This document shows positions 18,101 through 25,597 of a DNA stretch of 32,497 nucleotides, piece after piece (within the stretch, counting starts at the first letter, position 1; each line of letters begins with the position of its first letter). The notes beneath the pieces were generated by a model that saw only the letters and a list, made by a program, of their open reading frames with translations, made no database searches and was not told the origin of the DNA. A program made the position numbers and the translations under genes. Source of the DNA: Acidobacteriota bacterium (GTDB lineage: Bacteria > Acidobacteriota > Terriglobia > Terriglobales > Acidobacteriaceae); assembly GCA_021781495.1 (NCBI GenBank), contig JAJXWS010000040.1, forward strand, positions 1 through 32,497. Reading direction: 5' to 3'.

Positions 18101-18445
18101 CGCTACGTGCACCTTGGCTTCAAGATCGTAGCAACCGAGGGCACGGCCAACGTCCTGGAGCGCGCTGGGCTGAGTGTCGAGCGCGTCTTCAAGGTGAAGG
18201 AGGGCCGCCCGAACGTCGTTGATCTCATCAAGGGCGATCGGATTCAGCTCATCATCAACACGCCGCGCGGCCAGGACACCTTCTTTGATGAAAAGGCGAT
18301 TCGTCGTGCAGCGGTGCTGGCGCGTGTACCCACCATCACCACCATCGCTGCCGCTCAGGCAGCCGCAGAGGGAATCGCTGCAATGCAAAAACATCAAACC
18401 ACGGTGTATGCGCTGCAAGGGCTGCATGCAGCCAAGGCCAGATAG
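15152..18445 (+). CDS. carB: Carbamoyl-phosphate synthase, large subunit
   Basis: This 1097-residue subunit makes carbamoyl phosphate from bicarbonate, ammonia (from CarA) and two ATP. The order is a carboxyphosphate half (about 1-400; [22 protein letters not shown], then an ATP-grasp with [12 protein letters not shown]), an oligomerisation domain (about 400-555), a carbamoyl-phosphate half (about 560-940; [22 protein letters not shown]-grasp with [11 protein letters not shown]) and a C-terminal MGS-like allosteric domain (about 950-1097; [12 protein letters not shown]). Length is slightly above the usual 1070-1080. The second half begins [11 protein letters not shown], where most copies read CVHA. 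The ribosome site GGAAGCGG lies about 9 nt before the ATG. A terminator separates it from carA. An 8-bp GC stem follows the gene at 18471-18505. Confidence 0.98.
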   Translation: MPRRNDIQKILVIGSGPIVIGQSAEFDYSGTQACKALKQEGYEVVLVNSNPATIMTDPELADRTYIEPLTRDYVEEIIRIEAEMLAARPGSGKFALLPTVGGQTALNLAVDLSDSGILDRYNVELIGAKLDAIKKAEDRLLFKDAMIRIGLDVSKSALVNNLRDGLDFASKIGFPILIRPSFTLGGSGGGIAYNREELMEILARGLDLSPVHECLIEESVLGWKEYELEVMRDLADNVIIICSIENFDPMGVHTGDSITVAPAQTLTDREYQKMRDAAIAVMREIGVETGGSNVQFAVNPVDGRMTVIEMNPRVSRSSALASKATGFPIAKIAAKLAVGYTLDEIPNDITRKTPACFEPTIDYVVVKIPKWQFEKFPGADDVLGPQMKSVGEVMAMGRTFKEALMKAWRALETGKKTGAEVLEPRRLTQMLVTPRPERLGYIRYAFERGLSVREVARLTGMDPWFLHQIREVTLAQGTISQTTPDAISADDLRRLKRMGLSDERIATEWKLEGHDGVKRVRELREGKGIRPVFKLVDTCAAEFESMTPYLYSTYDEEDEAPPTDKPKIIILGSGPNRIGQGIEFDYCCCHAAFALKDDGYETIMVNCNPETVSTDYDTSDRLYFEPLTLEDVLAVYNHEASSGAKIGMIVQFGGQTPLNLSQRLRAAGVPIIGTSPESIDLAEDRKQFGKLLEDLQIPQPAGGTATSVEEALAVAERIGYPVLVRPSYVLGGRAMVIAYDANAVAQYMREAVEYSQERPVLIDHFLENAVEVDVDALCDSQDVVIAGIMQHIEEAGIHSGDSSCVLPAVSIREQTLGTLRDYTRKLALALKVVGLVNLQFAIQRDADGQDHVYVIEVNPRASRTVPYVSKATGFPLAKIAARLMTGRKLRELLPDQLAEGKDLEIGSHYYVKSPVFPWSKFAGVDTVLGPEMKSTGEVMGVAATFGEAFAKAQLSASQILPTSGTVFFSVNDHDKSAAVELARRYVHLGFKIVATEGTANVLERAGLSVERVFKVKEGRPNVVDLIKGDRIQLIINTPRGQDTFFDEKAIRRAAVLARVPTITTIAAAQAAAEGIAAMQKHQTTVYALQGLHAAKAR

Positions 18446-18470
18446 CCTGCAAAGCAAGTAGAAGGGAAGT

Positions 18471-18505
18471 AGCCCGCCGCTCCGACCAGTGCCGATGGGC
18501 GGGCT
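18471..18505 (+). terminator. GC-rich stem after carB
   Basis: AGCCCGCC (18471-18478) pairs perfectly with GGCGGGCT (18498-18505) across a 19-nt loop, 25 bp after the carB stop. There is no T-run, so it may stabilise the 3' end or act as a weak terminator rather than a classical one. Confidence 0.35.
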
Positions 18506-18524
18506 GCGCCTGCGAATGGAGTCT

Positions 18525-18530
18525 TACAAT
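18525..18530 (+). promoter_or_regulatory. -10 element TACAAT six nt before the DapA-family start
   Basis: TACAAT (5/6 match), then AAAGAC, then ATG 18537. The expected transcription start would fall on or next to the A of the ATG, giving a leaderless mRNA. There is no Shine-Dalgarno sequence before the ATG, which supports this. No good -35 is visible. Confidence 0.45.
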
Positions 18531-18536
18531 AAAGAC

Positions 18537-19598
18537 ATGCTGATCGAGGGAGTTTTTGCCGCAGTCACCACGCCGTTTTACCCAGACGAGCGCCTCTACC
18601 TCCGCAAGCTGGAAGCCAACATTGCGCGCTACTCGCGCAGTCTGCTTGCGGGCATTCTGGTCCTGGGCTCTACAGGAGAAGCGCCCGCGTTGGAAGACGC
18701 GGAAACCAGAGAAGTCTTGCGCACTGCGGCCGAGGCTGCCTTCCCAGAGAAGGTTCTCATCGCCGGGGTTGGCCGCGACAGCGTGAAGGCGACGGTGACG
18801 CTGGCGGAAGCTGCCGCCAGCTACCAGTACGATGCTGTGCTGGTACGCACGCCCACCTATTACGCGGGGCAGATGACTCCGCAGGCGGTTCTGAATTATT
18901 TCCGCAGTGTCGCCGACCGTTCGCCGCTGCCGGTCATACTGTACAACATCCCTCGCTGTGTCCCGTATTCGATTCCAATCGAAATCGTCGCTGAGCTGGC
19001 TCAGCATCCGAACATCGTAGGAATCAAGGATTCCACGGGCAGTATAGAGAGGATTCAGGCGCTGGTCGCCGCAACGCAGGCGACTCCTCGCCGCACGGTC
19101 ACCGTGACGCCGGTCTTTGAGGCAGCCACGCGACGCATGCTCCGTCCATCTGCATCCGAGAGCGAACCGGCCAATTTCGTTGCCGCCGGAGATCTGGCCG
19201 GCGGAGTCGCCGTAGCATCCGCACCACCGGTGGCGCCGCCCAAAACCCGCACAAAGGAAGTCGGCTTCCAGGTTCTCACCGGCTCTTCATCTAGTGTGCT
19301 CGCGTCGCTTCAGGCAGGCGCGGCCGGCGCCATCCTCGGGTTTGCCGCCTGCGCTCCTCAGGCCTGCCAGGAGATTTACTTCGCCTGGAAGGACCATGAT
19401 TTGAAACTGGCGCAAGAGAAGCAGGAGCGAATCCAGAAAGCCAACCAGCGGATCGTTGTGGAACTGGGCGTCAGCGGCGTCAAGTACGCCTGCGACTTCA
19501 ACGGATACTATGGCGGCCGAGCGCGCCTGCCACTCCTTCCGATCAGCGCAGCAGAAAAGCACGAAATCGAGACACTCCTCGCGGAGATTAGGAATTAA
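18537..19598 (+). CDS. Dihydrodipicolinate synthase / N-acetylneuraminate lyase family aldolase with internal insertion
   Basis: A 353-residue class I aldolase. The family motifs are present: VFAAVTTPF at the N-terminus, GSTGE at 44-48 (carboxylate-binding), Y136 in ILYNIP, and the Schiff-base lysine K164 in GIKDS. Typical members are about 290-300 residues. The extra length is an insertion at about residues 186-243 (Thr/Val, then a low-complexity Ser/Ala/Pro stretch ending PPKTRTKE) between the lysine strand and LTGSSSSVLASLQAGAAG. The start is the ATG at 18537; an upstream in-frame ATG at 18489 gives an unlikely N-terminus. It stands alone between carB and a convergent nuclease-domain gene, with no lysine-pathway neighbours. 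Substrate is unknown: lysine synthesis (dapA) is possible, but a different 2-oxoacid aldolase is equally likely. Confidence 0.85.
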   Translation: MLIEGVFAAVTTPFYPDERLYLRKLEANIARYSRSLLAGILVLGSTGEAPALEDAETREVLRTAAEAAFPEKVLIAGVGRDSVKATVTLAEAAASYQYDAVLVRTPTYYAGQMTPQAVLNYFRSVADRSPLPVILYNIPRCVPYSIPIEIVAELAQHPNIVGIKDSTGSIERIQALVAATQATPRRTVTVTPVFEAATRRMLRPSASESEPANFVAAGDLAGGVAVASAPPVAPPKTRTKEVGFQVLTGSSSSVLASLQAGAAGAILGFAACAPQACQEIYFAWKDHDLKLAQEKQERIQKANQRIVVELGVSGVKYACDFNGYYGGRARLPLLPISAAEKHEIETLLAEIRN

Positions 19599-19675
19599 TT
19601 AGCGAGGTGCGATTATTCACGCTATCGGGATTCGCACAGCGCTTTAAAGGATCGGCCATATCGGCCAGTACACTC

Positions 19676-19751
19676 AATGTCCGATAACGGATATTCTGTA
19701 AACTGCAACTGTACGTCAGAATCGTGACAGTCATTCTCAAATCTGAGAATG
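19676..19751. repeat. Two inverted repeats in the gap between convergent genes
   Basis: AATGTCCG-ATAA-CGGATATT at 19676-19695 (8 bp with one G:U) and CATTCTCA-AATC-TGAGAATG at 19732-19751 (perfect 8 bp, 4-nt loop). They lie in the 172-bp gap between the convergent DapA-family gene and the nuclease-domain gene. Neither has a T-run, so they are hairpins of uncertain role, perhaps 3'-end stabilisers or weak terminators. Confidence 0.5.
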
Positions 19752-19770
19752 CTCTTAAGCCCAGTCTTCC

Positions 19771-20259
19771 CTACATCTTGTAGCGACCGAGGTCCTCGTC
19801 GTTCAGACCTTCGAGCCAGCCGCGAAGTTGCTCTGCAGACGCGCCTTCGCCTGGTCCACTCGTATTCAGCTTTGCGGATTGCATCACCTGCTCCGACACG
19901 AAGATCGGGCAATCGGCTCGCAGCGCCAGGGCGATTGCGTCAGACGGGCGCGCGTCTATGGCGATCTCTTCTTCTTCCTGCTTCAGCCACAGGCTTGCGT
20001 AAAAGGTGTCATCCTTAAGTTCCGTAATCACTACACGTTGCAGCTCGGCATTCAAGTAGCGAATTAAATTTCGAGCCAGATCGTGCGTCATGGGACGAGC
20101 GGCCGAGGCCTTCTCAATCTCAATGGCGATGGCGTTCGCCTCAAAGATGCCGACCCAGATGGGCATTACGGCGTCTGAGGCTACATCTTTCAGGACGACG
20201 ATGGGCATATTGGTGGCGGGATCCATCATCAATCCCCGAATCTTTACCTCGATATCCAT
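19771..20259 (-). CDS. Bifunctional nuclease domain protein (DUF151 family)
   Basis: A 162-residue cytoplasmic protein. It begins MDIEVKIRGLMMDPATNMPIV and contains the DUF151/bifunctional nuclease hallmarks LPIWVG-like MPIWVGIFEANAIA (about residues 32-45), TELKDDTFYASLWL (about 81-94) and DARPSDAIALALRADCPIFV (about 102-121). A plant homologue was reported to have DNase and RNase activity; the role in bacteria is unclear. The C-terminal tail is acidic and may be regulatory. The start is fixed by AAGGAGGA just upstream of the ATG at 20259; the longer frame to 20355 would overlap miaB. It follows miaB on the same strand after 16 bp, so the two are likely cotranscribed. Confidence 0.88.
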   Translation of the reverse strand: MDIEVKIRGLMMDPATNMPIVVLKDVASDAVMPIWVGIFEANAIAIEIEKASAARPMTHDLARNLIRYLNAELQRVVITELKDDTFYASLWLKQEEEEIAIDARPSDAIALALRADCPIFVSEQVMQSAKLNTSGPGEGASAEQLRGWLEGLNDEDLGRYKM

Positions 20260-20275
20260 GGATCCTCCTTCCTCG

Positions 20276-21595
20276 CTAAATTGCTTCCCCGACGAGACTG
20301 TTCGGAAACGACCCGGTGATGCGCACCTGGAGATAGCTGCCGGGAGCCGGCGCAATTGCCTGGGCTGAAGTAAAGTTTACAGGCTTATTCTGGCTGCTGC
20401 GGCCTGCAATCTGCCCTCTCGCCGGATTGATTCCTTCAACCATTACTTCCATGATTTCGCCTATATGCTTTGAATAATTTGCTCTTTGTATCTCGCGCTG
20501 TCGATCGAGCAGCGATTGCAGCCGCTTCGCTTTTTCCGCCTCCGGAATGGAATCAATCATTGTAAGGGCGGGCGTATTGGGCCTGGCCGAATACTTGAAA
20601 CCGAAGACGCAATCGTACTCGACCTCAGCAAGAAGGTCCATAGTCTCGATAAAGTCGTCTGCCGTCTCGCCGGGAAAACCCACGATGATGTCCGTCGAAA
20701 GCGAGATCTTGCGCTTTGCAGCCTTCATCCAACTGATTCGCTCCAAGTACCACTCGCGCGTATACTCCCGTGCCATCCTCTTCAAGACGGAAGACGATCC
20801 CGACTGCACCGGAAGGTGCACATGGTCGCAGAGCGTCGGAACAGCGTCAATGGCATCCACGATATCCCTGGTAAAGTCCCTGGGGTGGCTGGTGGTAAAG
20901 CGAACTCGCCGGATACCGGATACCTGCCCGACAGTTGCCAGCAGCTCTGCGAAGCTCGACTTCCCTTCTGGATCCCGGTAGCTGTTGACGTTCTGCCCCA
21001 GCAATTGGATCTCGGTGTATCCCTGATCCGCGATGCGGCGGGCTTCTGCCAGCACGGATGAGGACGCGCGGCTCCGCTCCTTGCCGCGGGTATACGGCAC
21101 CACGCAGTAGGCGCAGAACTTGTCGCAGCCCTCAATGATGGTGATGTAGCCCCGATACGGATTTTGACGCGCGGTAAACTCCGTCTCAAAGGTCTCTTCG
21201 GTTTGCCGGTCATCCAGACCGGTAATGCGCTTCTCGCCTGCCTCCAGGCGGTACAGCATCTCTGGCAGCTTGCGGTACGAGGCCGACCCCGACACCAGCG
21301 ATACATACGGGGCGCGGTCGAAGATTTTTTCGCCCTCCTGCTGAGCCACGCAGCCCAACACCCCAAAGCGCTTGCCTGCCTTGTACAGGCGCTTGTAGTC
21401 GTTCAGACGATGGAAGACCTTCTGCTCTGCCTTGTCGCGAATGGAGCAGGTGTTGTAGAGGATCAGCCCTGCTTCTTCTTCGGATTCGACCTGGCGATAG
21501 CCCTGCTGCTGGAGTGTGCCAATCACCTTCTCCGAGTCATGGGCATTCATCTGGCAGCCGAAGGTCTCAAGATAGAAGGTTTTCTCGGTTGCCAT
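20276..21595 (-). CDS. miaB: tRNA-2-methylthio-N6-dimethylallyladenosine synthase
   Basis: This 439-residue radical-SAM methylthiotransferase adds the methylthio group to i6A37 of tRNAs reading UNN codons. It has the N-terminal UPF0004 domain with three cluster cysteines (C14 in ETFGCQMN, one in YNTCSIRDKAEQK, one in VLGCVAQQEG). The radical-SAM core follows with CDKFCAYCVVPYTRG (CxxxCxxC, about residues 146-160), GQNVNSY and the ISLSTDIIVGFPGE block, then a TRAM RNA-binding domain at the end (about 370-435). The pattern GQNVNSYRDP favours MiaB over MtaB or RimO. The start is the ATG at 21595; a TTG at 21628 is in frame but less natural. There is no ribosome site, and a TATACT -10 sits 10 nt before the ATG. 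The nuclease-domain gene follows in the same operon. Confidence 0.95.
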   Translation of the reverse strand: MATEKTFYLETFGCQMNAHDSEKVIGTLQQQGYRQVESEEEAGLILYNTCSIRDKAEQKVFHRLNDYKRLYKAGKRFGVLGCVAQQEGEKIFDRAPYVSLVSGSASYRKLPEMLYRLEAGEKRITGLDDRQTEETFETEFTARQNPYRGYITIIEGCDKFCAYCVVPYTRGKERSRASSSVLAEARRIADQGYTEIQLLGQNVNSYRDPEGKSSFAELLATVGQVSGIRRVRFTTSHPRDFTRDIVDAIDAVPTLCDHVHLPVQSGSSSVLKRMAREYTREWYLERISWMKAAKRKISLSTDIIVGFPGETADDFIETMDLLAEVEYDCVFGFKYSARPNTPALTMIDSIPEAEKAKRLQSLLDRQREIQRANYSKHIGEIMEVMVEGINPARGQIAGRSSQNKPVNFTSAQAIAPAPGSYLQVRITGSFPNSLVGEAI

Positions 21596-21605
21596 ATCAA
21601 GTTTG

Positions 21606-21611
21606 AGTATA
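21606..21611 (-). promoter_or_regulatory. -10 element TATACT of miaB
   Basis: TATACT on the minus strand ends 10 nt before the miaB ATG. A weak TTGGAT lies 16 nt upstream as a possible -35. The predicted leader is only a few nucleotides long. Confidence 0.4.
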
Positions 21612-21717
21612 GCGTCTTGGCATATCAATCCAAACCGCTAACACTCAGTACAATGGAATTGTTGAACTTAGCCAATAGCCTTCCCCTCAACAATCTGCTG
21701 TGAAAGGTGGCATGACG

Positions 21718-22350
21718 ATGCATCAGGAACAGGCGAAACCGGATACGAAGGCTCATTGGGATGGCGTGTACGCTCGAAGCGCGCAGAACGGCGTGGGGTG
21801 GTATCGGCCGCATCTGGAAACCTCGCTGCGCTTGATTCAGAGTGTCGCCGGTTGCAACGCATCCATTTTGGATGTGGGCGGAGGCCACTCAACGCTCGTC
21901 GACGACCTACTCGAACAGGGCTACACCGACCTGACAGTGCTTGACGTGTCTGCTGAGGGCCTTGCCAAGGTGCAGGAGCGGCTTGGGCAGAAAGCCGAAG
22001 CCGTTACGTGGCGAGTGGGCGACGTTACCGATGTCAACCTGCCGGCTGCACGCTACGATCTGTGGCACGACCGCGCGGTTTTTCACTTTCTGCTGGATGC
22101 ACAGATGCGCGAAGACTATGTTCACCAGGCGACCCATGCGCTCAAGCCGGGCGGGCATCTGGTGATTGCCACCTTTGGTCCGCAGGGACCCATGAAGTGC
22201 AGTGGACTGCCGGTGTGCCGCTATGATGCGGATTCCCTTTCCGCCATCTTCGGTCCGCGATTCCGCCTGATCGAGTCCTGCCTGGAGATACACCAAACCC
22301 CGTCGGGAAACCAGCAGCAATTCCTCTACTGCTGCATGCAGTTCCAATAG
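21718..22350 (+). CDS. SAM-dependent methyltransferase (class I)
   Basis: A 210-residue protein with the Rossmann-type methyltransferase signature. Motif I is SILDVGGGHSTLVDDLL (about residues 49-65), motif II is DLTVLDVSAEGLAKVQERL (about 71-89), and the later GGHLVIATFGPQGP matches the post-III region. HDRAVFHFL corresponds to the motif IV area. It contains HWDGVYA near the start, as in small thiol- or metalloid-type methyltransferases (TPMT/UbiE-like), but the substrate cannot be told from sequence. The ATG at 21718 was chosen because AGGTGG ends 7 nt before it; the ATG at 21712 and GTG at 21700 are in frame. It is divergent from miaB and convergent with the cytochrome gene. Confidence 0.88.
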   Translation: MHQEQAKPDTKAHWDGVYARSAQNGVGWYRPHLETSLRLIQSVAGCNASILDVGGGHSTLVDDLLEQGYTDLTVLDVSAEGLAKVQERLGQKAEAVTWRVGDVTDVNLPAARYDLWHDRAVFHFLLDAQMREDYVHQATHALKPGGHLVIATFGPQGPMKCSGLPVCRYDADSLSAIFGPRFRLIESCLEIHQTPSGNQQQFLYCCMQFQ

Positions 22351-22374
22351 CAGGCTGGAACCGCATGGCGGCGC

Positions 22375-22770
22375 TTAGCGCAGGCCGGTATGCAGATATG
22401 CCAGCAACGCCGCCATCTCCTCATCCGAGAAGCGGCCGGCGAACGGCGGCATCATGCCACGCCCCGACAAAACCTCGCGCCGTACCTGCTCATCGGTAGC
22501 CGGCGCTCCGCTGGGGAGCTGCGCGCCACGAAACACGTTGTGTAGATCGGGCGGAACCTTCTTCAGCCCCTGATCGTTGTACTCATGGCAGTGTGCGCAG
22601 CGCACGGTATAAAGATGCTTCCCCGCCTGCTCCTGCGCGGTAAGGGGCACAGCACCATGACAGCCACTCAACAAAAATACGCAAGCGAGGGCGGTACAAC
22701 TCAACAGTGGTGCGCGCACATGCCCGCAAAGTTTCCGCAACAGCAGAGCGAGTGAAGGTTGCCGACGCAT
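22375..22770 (-). CDS. Lipoprotein-anchored c-type cytochrome
   Basis: A 131-residue small cytochrome c. Residues 15-36 form a hydrophobic export signal ending in LLSGC, a lipobox, so the protein is probably lipid-anchored on the outer face of the cytoplasmic membrane or the outer membrane. The haem site is CAHCH (about residues 58-62), with MMPPF near 105-109 giving the likely axial methionine. The C-terminal helix (FSDEEMAALLAYLHTGLR) is typical of class I monohaem cytochromes. It may carry electrons to or from a respiratory enzyme, but no oxidase genes are nearby. There is no ribosome site, and TAGAAT lies 6 nt before the ATG. It is divergent from the thioesterase. Confidence 0.9.
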   Translation of the reverse strand: MRRQPSLALLLRKLCGHVRAPLLSCTALACVFLLSGCHGAVPLTAQEQAGKHLYTVRCAHCHEYNDQGLKKVPPDLHNVFRGAQLPSGAPATDEQVRREVLSGRGMMPPFAGRFSDEEMAALLAYLHTGLR

Positions 22771-22776
22771 GCCGTC

Positions 22777-22782
22777 ATTCTA
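22777..22782 (-). promoter_or_regulatory. -10 element TAGAAT six nt before the cytochrome start
   Basis: On the minus strand TAGAAT, then GACGGC, then ATG at 22770. The geometry is the same as at lexA (6 nt between hexamer and ATG), suggesting a leaderless mRNA. No clear -35. Confidence 0.42.
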
Positions 22783-22844
22783 TGCTGTGGGCAGATGGCG
22801 CTGCGAATTGTGATGCAGGCTGACTTCAGCGCACCCCGTGCCCG

Positions 22845-22850
22845 TATGCT
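22845..22850 (+). promoter_or_regulatory. -10-like element TATGCT six nt before the thioesterase start
   Basis: TATGCT, then GTGAAG, then ATG 22857. It fits the same spacing as at lexA, but the hexamer is weaker (4/6) and no -35 is visible. Confidence 0.3.
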
Positions 22851-22856
22851 GTGAAG

Positions 22857-23312
22857 ATGAGGTTCGGCATGATTCAGGATTCCGCGGAAAACCTGACCCC
22901 GCTTGCGCATGCAGCGCAGAATCGCTGCTTTGGCTGTGGCCCGGCAAACGAGCATGGCCTGCACCTTACGTTCCTCCTGGCAGCCGATGCCACCGTTGTT
23001 TGCAATACGACGGTTTCAGGCGTATTCGACGGTCATCCCGGCTATCTGCATGGAGGCATTATTGCCACGCTTCTCGATGAGACGATGAGCAAGACCGTTC
23101 GCGCACGAGGGCTTACCTCGATGACACGGCACCTGGAAGTTGACTACCTTCGTCCAGTTCCAAGCAGCAAGCCCATCCGCACGGAGGGGCGTATCACTCG
23201 AAGCGAAGGGCGCAAGCACTGGGTTGAGGCGCACATACTCGGCTCAGACGGGACCAGGCTGGCCCATGCCAAGGGCCTGTTTGTGGAACTTCGCCAGCGC
23301 GGGACAACGTAG
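22857..23312 (+). CDS. PaaI-type hot-dog thioesterase
   Basis: A 151-residue protein with the hot-dog fold pattern of PaaI-like acyl-CoA thioesterases. RCFGCGPANEHGLHL (about residues 23-37) matches the Cys-x-x-Cys-Gly-Pro start common in this group. HPGYLHGGIIATLLDETM (about 61-78) contains the active-site HGG and the acidic residue on the central helix. The last strand is ARLAHAKGLFVEL. It would hydrolyse a CoA thioester in the cytoplasm; the acyl substrate is unknown. The start is uncertain among ATG 22857, GTG 22851 and ATG 22869. It is divergent from the cytochrome gene and convergent with the sigma-54-type ATPase, leaving a 37-bp gap. Confidence 0.88.
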   Translation: MRFGMIQDSAENLTPLAHAAQNRCFGCGPANEHGLHLTFLLAADATVVCNTTVSGVFDGHPGYLHGGIIATLLDETMSKTVRARGLTSMTRHLEVDYLRPVPSSKPIRTEGRITRSEGRKHWVEAHILGSDGTRLAHAKGLFVELRQRGTT

Positions 23313-23349
23313 GCGAAAGGCGACTGCGGCAGATTGAGGGACGCACCTT

Positions 23350-24654
23350 TCAGCCCAGACACATCCCAAACTCAATCTCCTCGGCACGGATCGTAGGCGC
23401 GTCTCCGGCCAGAATAGCCGCCCGCTCCAGCACGTGCTGCAATTCGCGAACGTTCCCCGGCCAGCTGTGGGCTTTCAGTCTTGCCATGGCTCCAGCGAGA
23501 ATGTGCTTGGCCGGCCACCGCCGCGCCATCTTCTCCAGAAAGTGCTCCACAAGAGCCGGAATATCCTCGGGGTGCTCGGCCAGCGCCGGAGTGCGAATCA
23601 GAAACACCGCCAGCCGATAGTAGAGATCGGCGCGGAAGACGCCATCATGAGCGCTACTGGCCAGTGGCCTGTGCGTCGCGGCAAGAATGCGCACATCCAC
23701 CTTCAGCGTTTCGTTGTCTCCAACCCGCTGCAGTTCGCCACTCTCAACAAAGCGCAGCAGCTTGGCCTGCAAAGTCACCGGCATCTCCCCGATCTCGTCC
23801 AGAAACAAGGTTCCGCCATTTGCGGCTTCAATGCGCCCAATACGCCCCTGCACCGCGCCCGTAAAGGCGCCGCGCGTGTGGCCGAAGAGCTCCGCTTCCA
23901 GTAGCGTCTCGGGAATGGCAGCGCAGTTGATGGCGACAAAAGGTTTCCGTCTGCGGTCAGAGAGTCGATGCACAGCCGCCGCGACCAGTTCTTTCCCTGA
24001 GCCAGTAGGCCCCTCGATCAGCACCGGCGTCGAGCGGGGAGCCACAAGGCGTATGCGGCGGCTCACCTCCAGCATGCAGTGAGCGTCCCCCACCAGTTCC
24101 GGCAGGCGATCAACAACGGCGCCAGCCGCGAAGGATCCGTCGCTCGCATCGCAGGCATTGACCGCAAGCTCCCGGATCAGGGGCAACGGAACCGTATTTG
24201 CAGCAGGCTTGCGAAACGTCAGAAGGCTGTCGAAGCGTGCAGGCAGAGCCTCTTCCTCCAACTCTCGTACATCGTTCCATGCCGGAGTATCCGGCTCCTG
24301 GCTGCGGTGCAGTGCGTACAGAATCTCCTGGCGATGGGGTCCGCGCGGAGCATCCCCCAGCCCTCCATCCAGGGTTACCACGTCAACCTCAGGAAAATGC
24401 GTCTGGAAGTCCTGCACAAACTCTTGCAAATTCAGATCGGGCAGCCACGAATCCACAATCAAGGCATCCATTGCCTCGTCATCAGCCTGCATCCACGCCT
24501 CGGCTCCGCTCTCGGCCTCGCGCACGTGCCAGCGCAGGCCGCGCAGGCTCTGGCTCACCCTCTGGCGAAAGCTGCTGTCGGCGCTCGCCACCAATGCAGT
24601 TCGTGGCCGTATCTGTGATGCGCGTGGCGTGACTGGAACGGGAAAGGTCTGCAT
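23350..24654 (-). CDS. Sigma-54 activator-type AAA+ protein with degenerate receiver and no DNA-binding domain
   Basis: A 434-residue NtrC-family protein. Residues about 17-115 look like a receiver: D68 follows a hydrophobic strand (ALIVDSWLPD), but the usual acidic pair is reduced to D26 and there is no lysine between about 80 and 148, so normal phosphorylation chemistry is doubtful. The AAA+ domain (about 185-415) is complete: Walker A GPTGSGKE (215-222), the sigma-54 contact loop GAFTGA (262-267), Walker B GGTLFLDE (280-287), and DLYYRL and WPGNVREL later. The protein stops at residue 434, about 25 residues after the AAA+ domain, without the Fis-type helix-turn-helix. The 37-bp gap to the convergent gene leaves no room for one. 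FlgR of Helicobacter pylori is a known activator lacking this domain. AGGAG fixes the ATG. It follows an OmpR-type regulator by 40 bp. Confidence 0.88.
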   Translation of the reverse strand: MQTFPVPVTPRASQIRPRTALVASADSSFRQRVSQSLRGLRWHVREAESGAEAWMQADDEAMDALIVDSWLPDLNLQEFVQDFQTHFPEVDVVTLDGGLGDAPRGPHRQEILYALHRSQEPDTPAWNDVRELEEEALPARFDSLLTFRKPAANTVPLPLIRELAVNACDASDGSFAAGAVVDRLPELVGDAHCMLEVSRRIRLVAPRSTPVLIEGPTGSGKELVAAAVHRLSDRRRKPFVAINCAAIPETLLEAELFGHTRGAFTGAVQGRIGRIEAANGGTLFLDEIGEMPVTLQAKLLRFVESGELQRVGDNETLKVDVRILAATHRPLASSAHDGVFRADLYYRLAVFLIRTPALAEHPEDIPALVEHFLEKMARRWPAKHILAGAMARLKAHSWPGNVRELQHVLERAAILAGDAPTIRAEEIEFGMCLG

Positions 24655-24694
24655 GGTAAAACTCCTCTGGCTCAATCAAGGCTGTTCTTCCGGG

Positions 24695-25441
24695 TTAGCT
24701 GCCCGGTTGCGGGGTTGGAAGATTCTCATGCGCAGTTATCGGCGATACATTGCCTGCATGCCCTATCTCGCCGGGCACCATGTAGCCCTGCCCGCGTACC
24801 GTGCGAATCAGTCTGCCCGGCAAGGGATCCTGCAATTTGCGGCGCAGATAGTTCACGTACACATCCACAATGTTGGTCGTCTGCGCCGGCTCCATCTTCC
24901 ACACGGAATCCAGCAGTTCCAGCCGGGAAACAGCGTGCCCCCGGTTCAAGAGCAGGTGCTCGAGCAGCGCAAATTCCTTGTTGGTCAGCTCAATGCCCTG
25001 CCCGCTGCGTGTGACCGTGTGCTCCAGCCGGCTTACCTCCAGGTCGCCCACGCGCAACAGAACCCTCGCTTCGCGCTTCCGCCGCAGCAGAGCGCGGCAT
25101 CGTGCACGCAGTTCATGCAGGCTGAAGGGCTTCAACATCAGGTCGTCCGCGCCCCGGTCCAGGCAGCGCACGCGGGTATCCACATCCTGATGCGCCGTGA
25201 GCACCAGCACGGGCAGTTCGCTGTCCATCCGGCGCAGTTCCTCCAGTACCTGCTCGCCGTGCAGAACCGGCAGGTTGAGGTCAAGAACGGTCAGGTCCGG
25301 CGGCTGCTGCCGAAACGCCTCCAGCGTTGCCCGGCCATCGGCCACCACATGGATCTGATGTCCGTCGGCGGAGAGACCCCGCTTGAGGAAAAGGCCAAGC
25401 GCCCGATCCCCCTCAGCTACCAGAACCCTCATATCCGCCAT
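24695..25441 (-). CDS. OmpR/PhoB-family response regulator
   Basis: A 248-residue two-component regulator. The receiver (1-118) has all key residues: E10/D12, phosphoacceptor D54 in VLDLNLP, T82 and K104 in LMLKPF. A winged helix-turn-helix follows at about 128-223 (LTNKEFALLEHLLLN, then VYVNYLRRKL, RTVRGQGYM), ending in a 25-residue polar tail. It would bind DNA on phosphorylation. No histidine kinase is visible in the window, so its partner is elsewhere or it is an orphan. The downstream gene on the same strand is the DNA-binding-less sigma-54 activator, so the two probably form one operon. The start is the ATG at 25441; ATG 25432 is an alternative. The frame stays open to 25624, but that part has no start with a ribosome site. 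Confidence 0.92.
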   Translation of the reverse strand: MADMRVLVAEGDRALGLFLKRGLSADGHQIHVVADGRATLEAFRQQPPDLTVLDLNLPVLHGEQVLEELRRMDSELPVLVLTAHQDVDTRVRCLDRGADDLMLKPFSLHELRARCRALLRRKREARVLLRVGDLEVSRLEHTVTRSGQGIELTNKEFALLEHLLLNRGHAVSRLELLDSVWKMEPAQTTNIVDVYVNYLRRKLQDPLPGRLIRTVRGQGYMVPGEIGHAGNVSPITAHENLPTPQPGS

Positions 25442-25583
25442 TCCCCGCACTCGGTGATTGCCGATTCCGCTACGTTGATCATCGTCAAATCTCCGCTGTC
25501 CATTAAGAGCGCCTAACCTGTGGCCCTCCTCTAGGTTGCTTCTGAGAGAGATCAAACTCAATGGGGGCGCGAGGAAAGAAGGA

Positions 25584-25597
25584 TTAGGAATTCCTAA
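25584..25597. promoter_or_regulatory. Perfect 14-bp palindrome, candidate operator
   Basis: TTAGGAATTCCTAA is its own reverse complement. It lies 143 bp upstream of the response regulator start and 173 bp upstream of lexA. Its binding partner is unknown. Confidence 0.4.

Noticed and set aside
19680..19687. TCCGATAA, a 7/8 match to the sigma-28 -10 octamer
   Set aside because: The octamer 11 nt upstream (TCGGCCAG) is unlike a sigma-28 -35, and downstream it would read antisense into the nuclease-domain gene. It is explained by the inverted repeat at 19676-19695.
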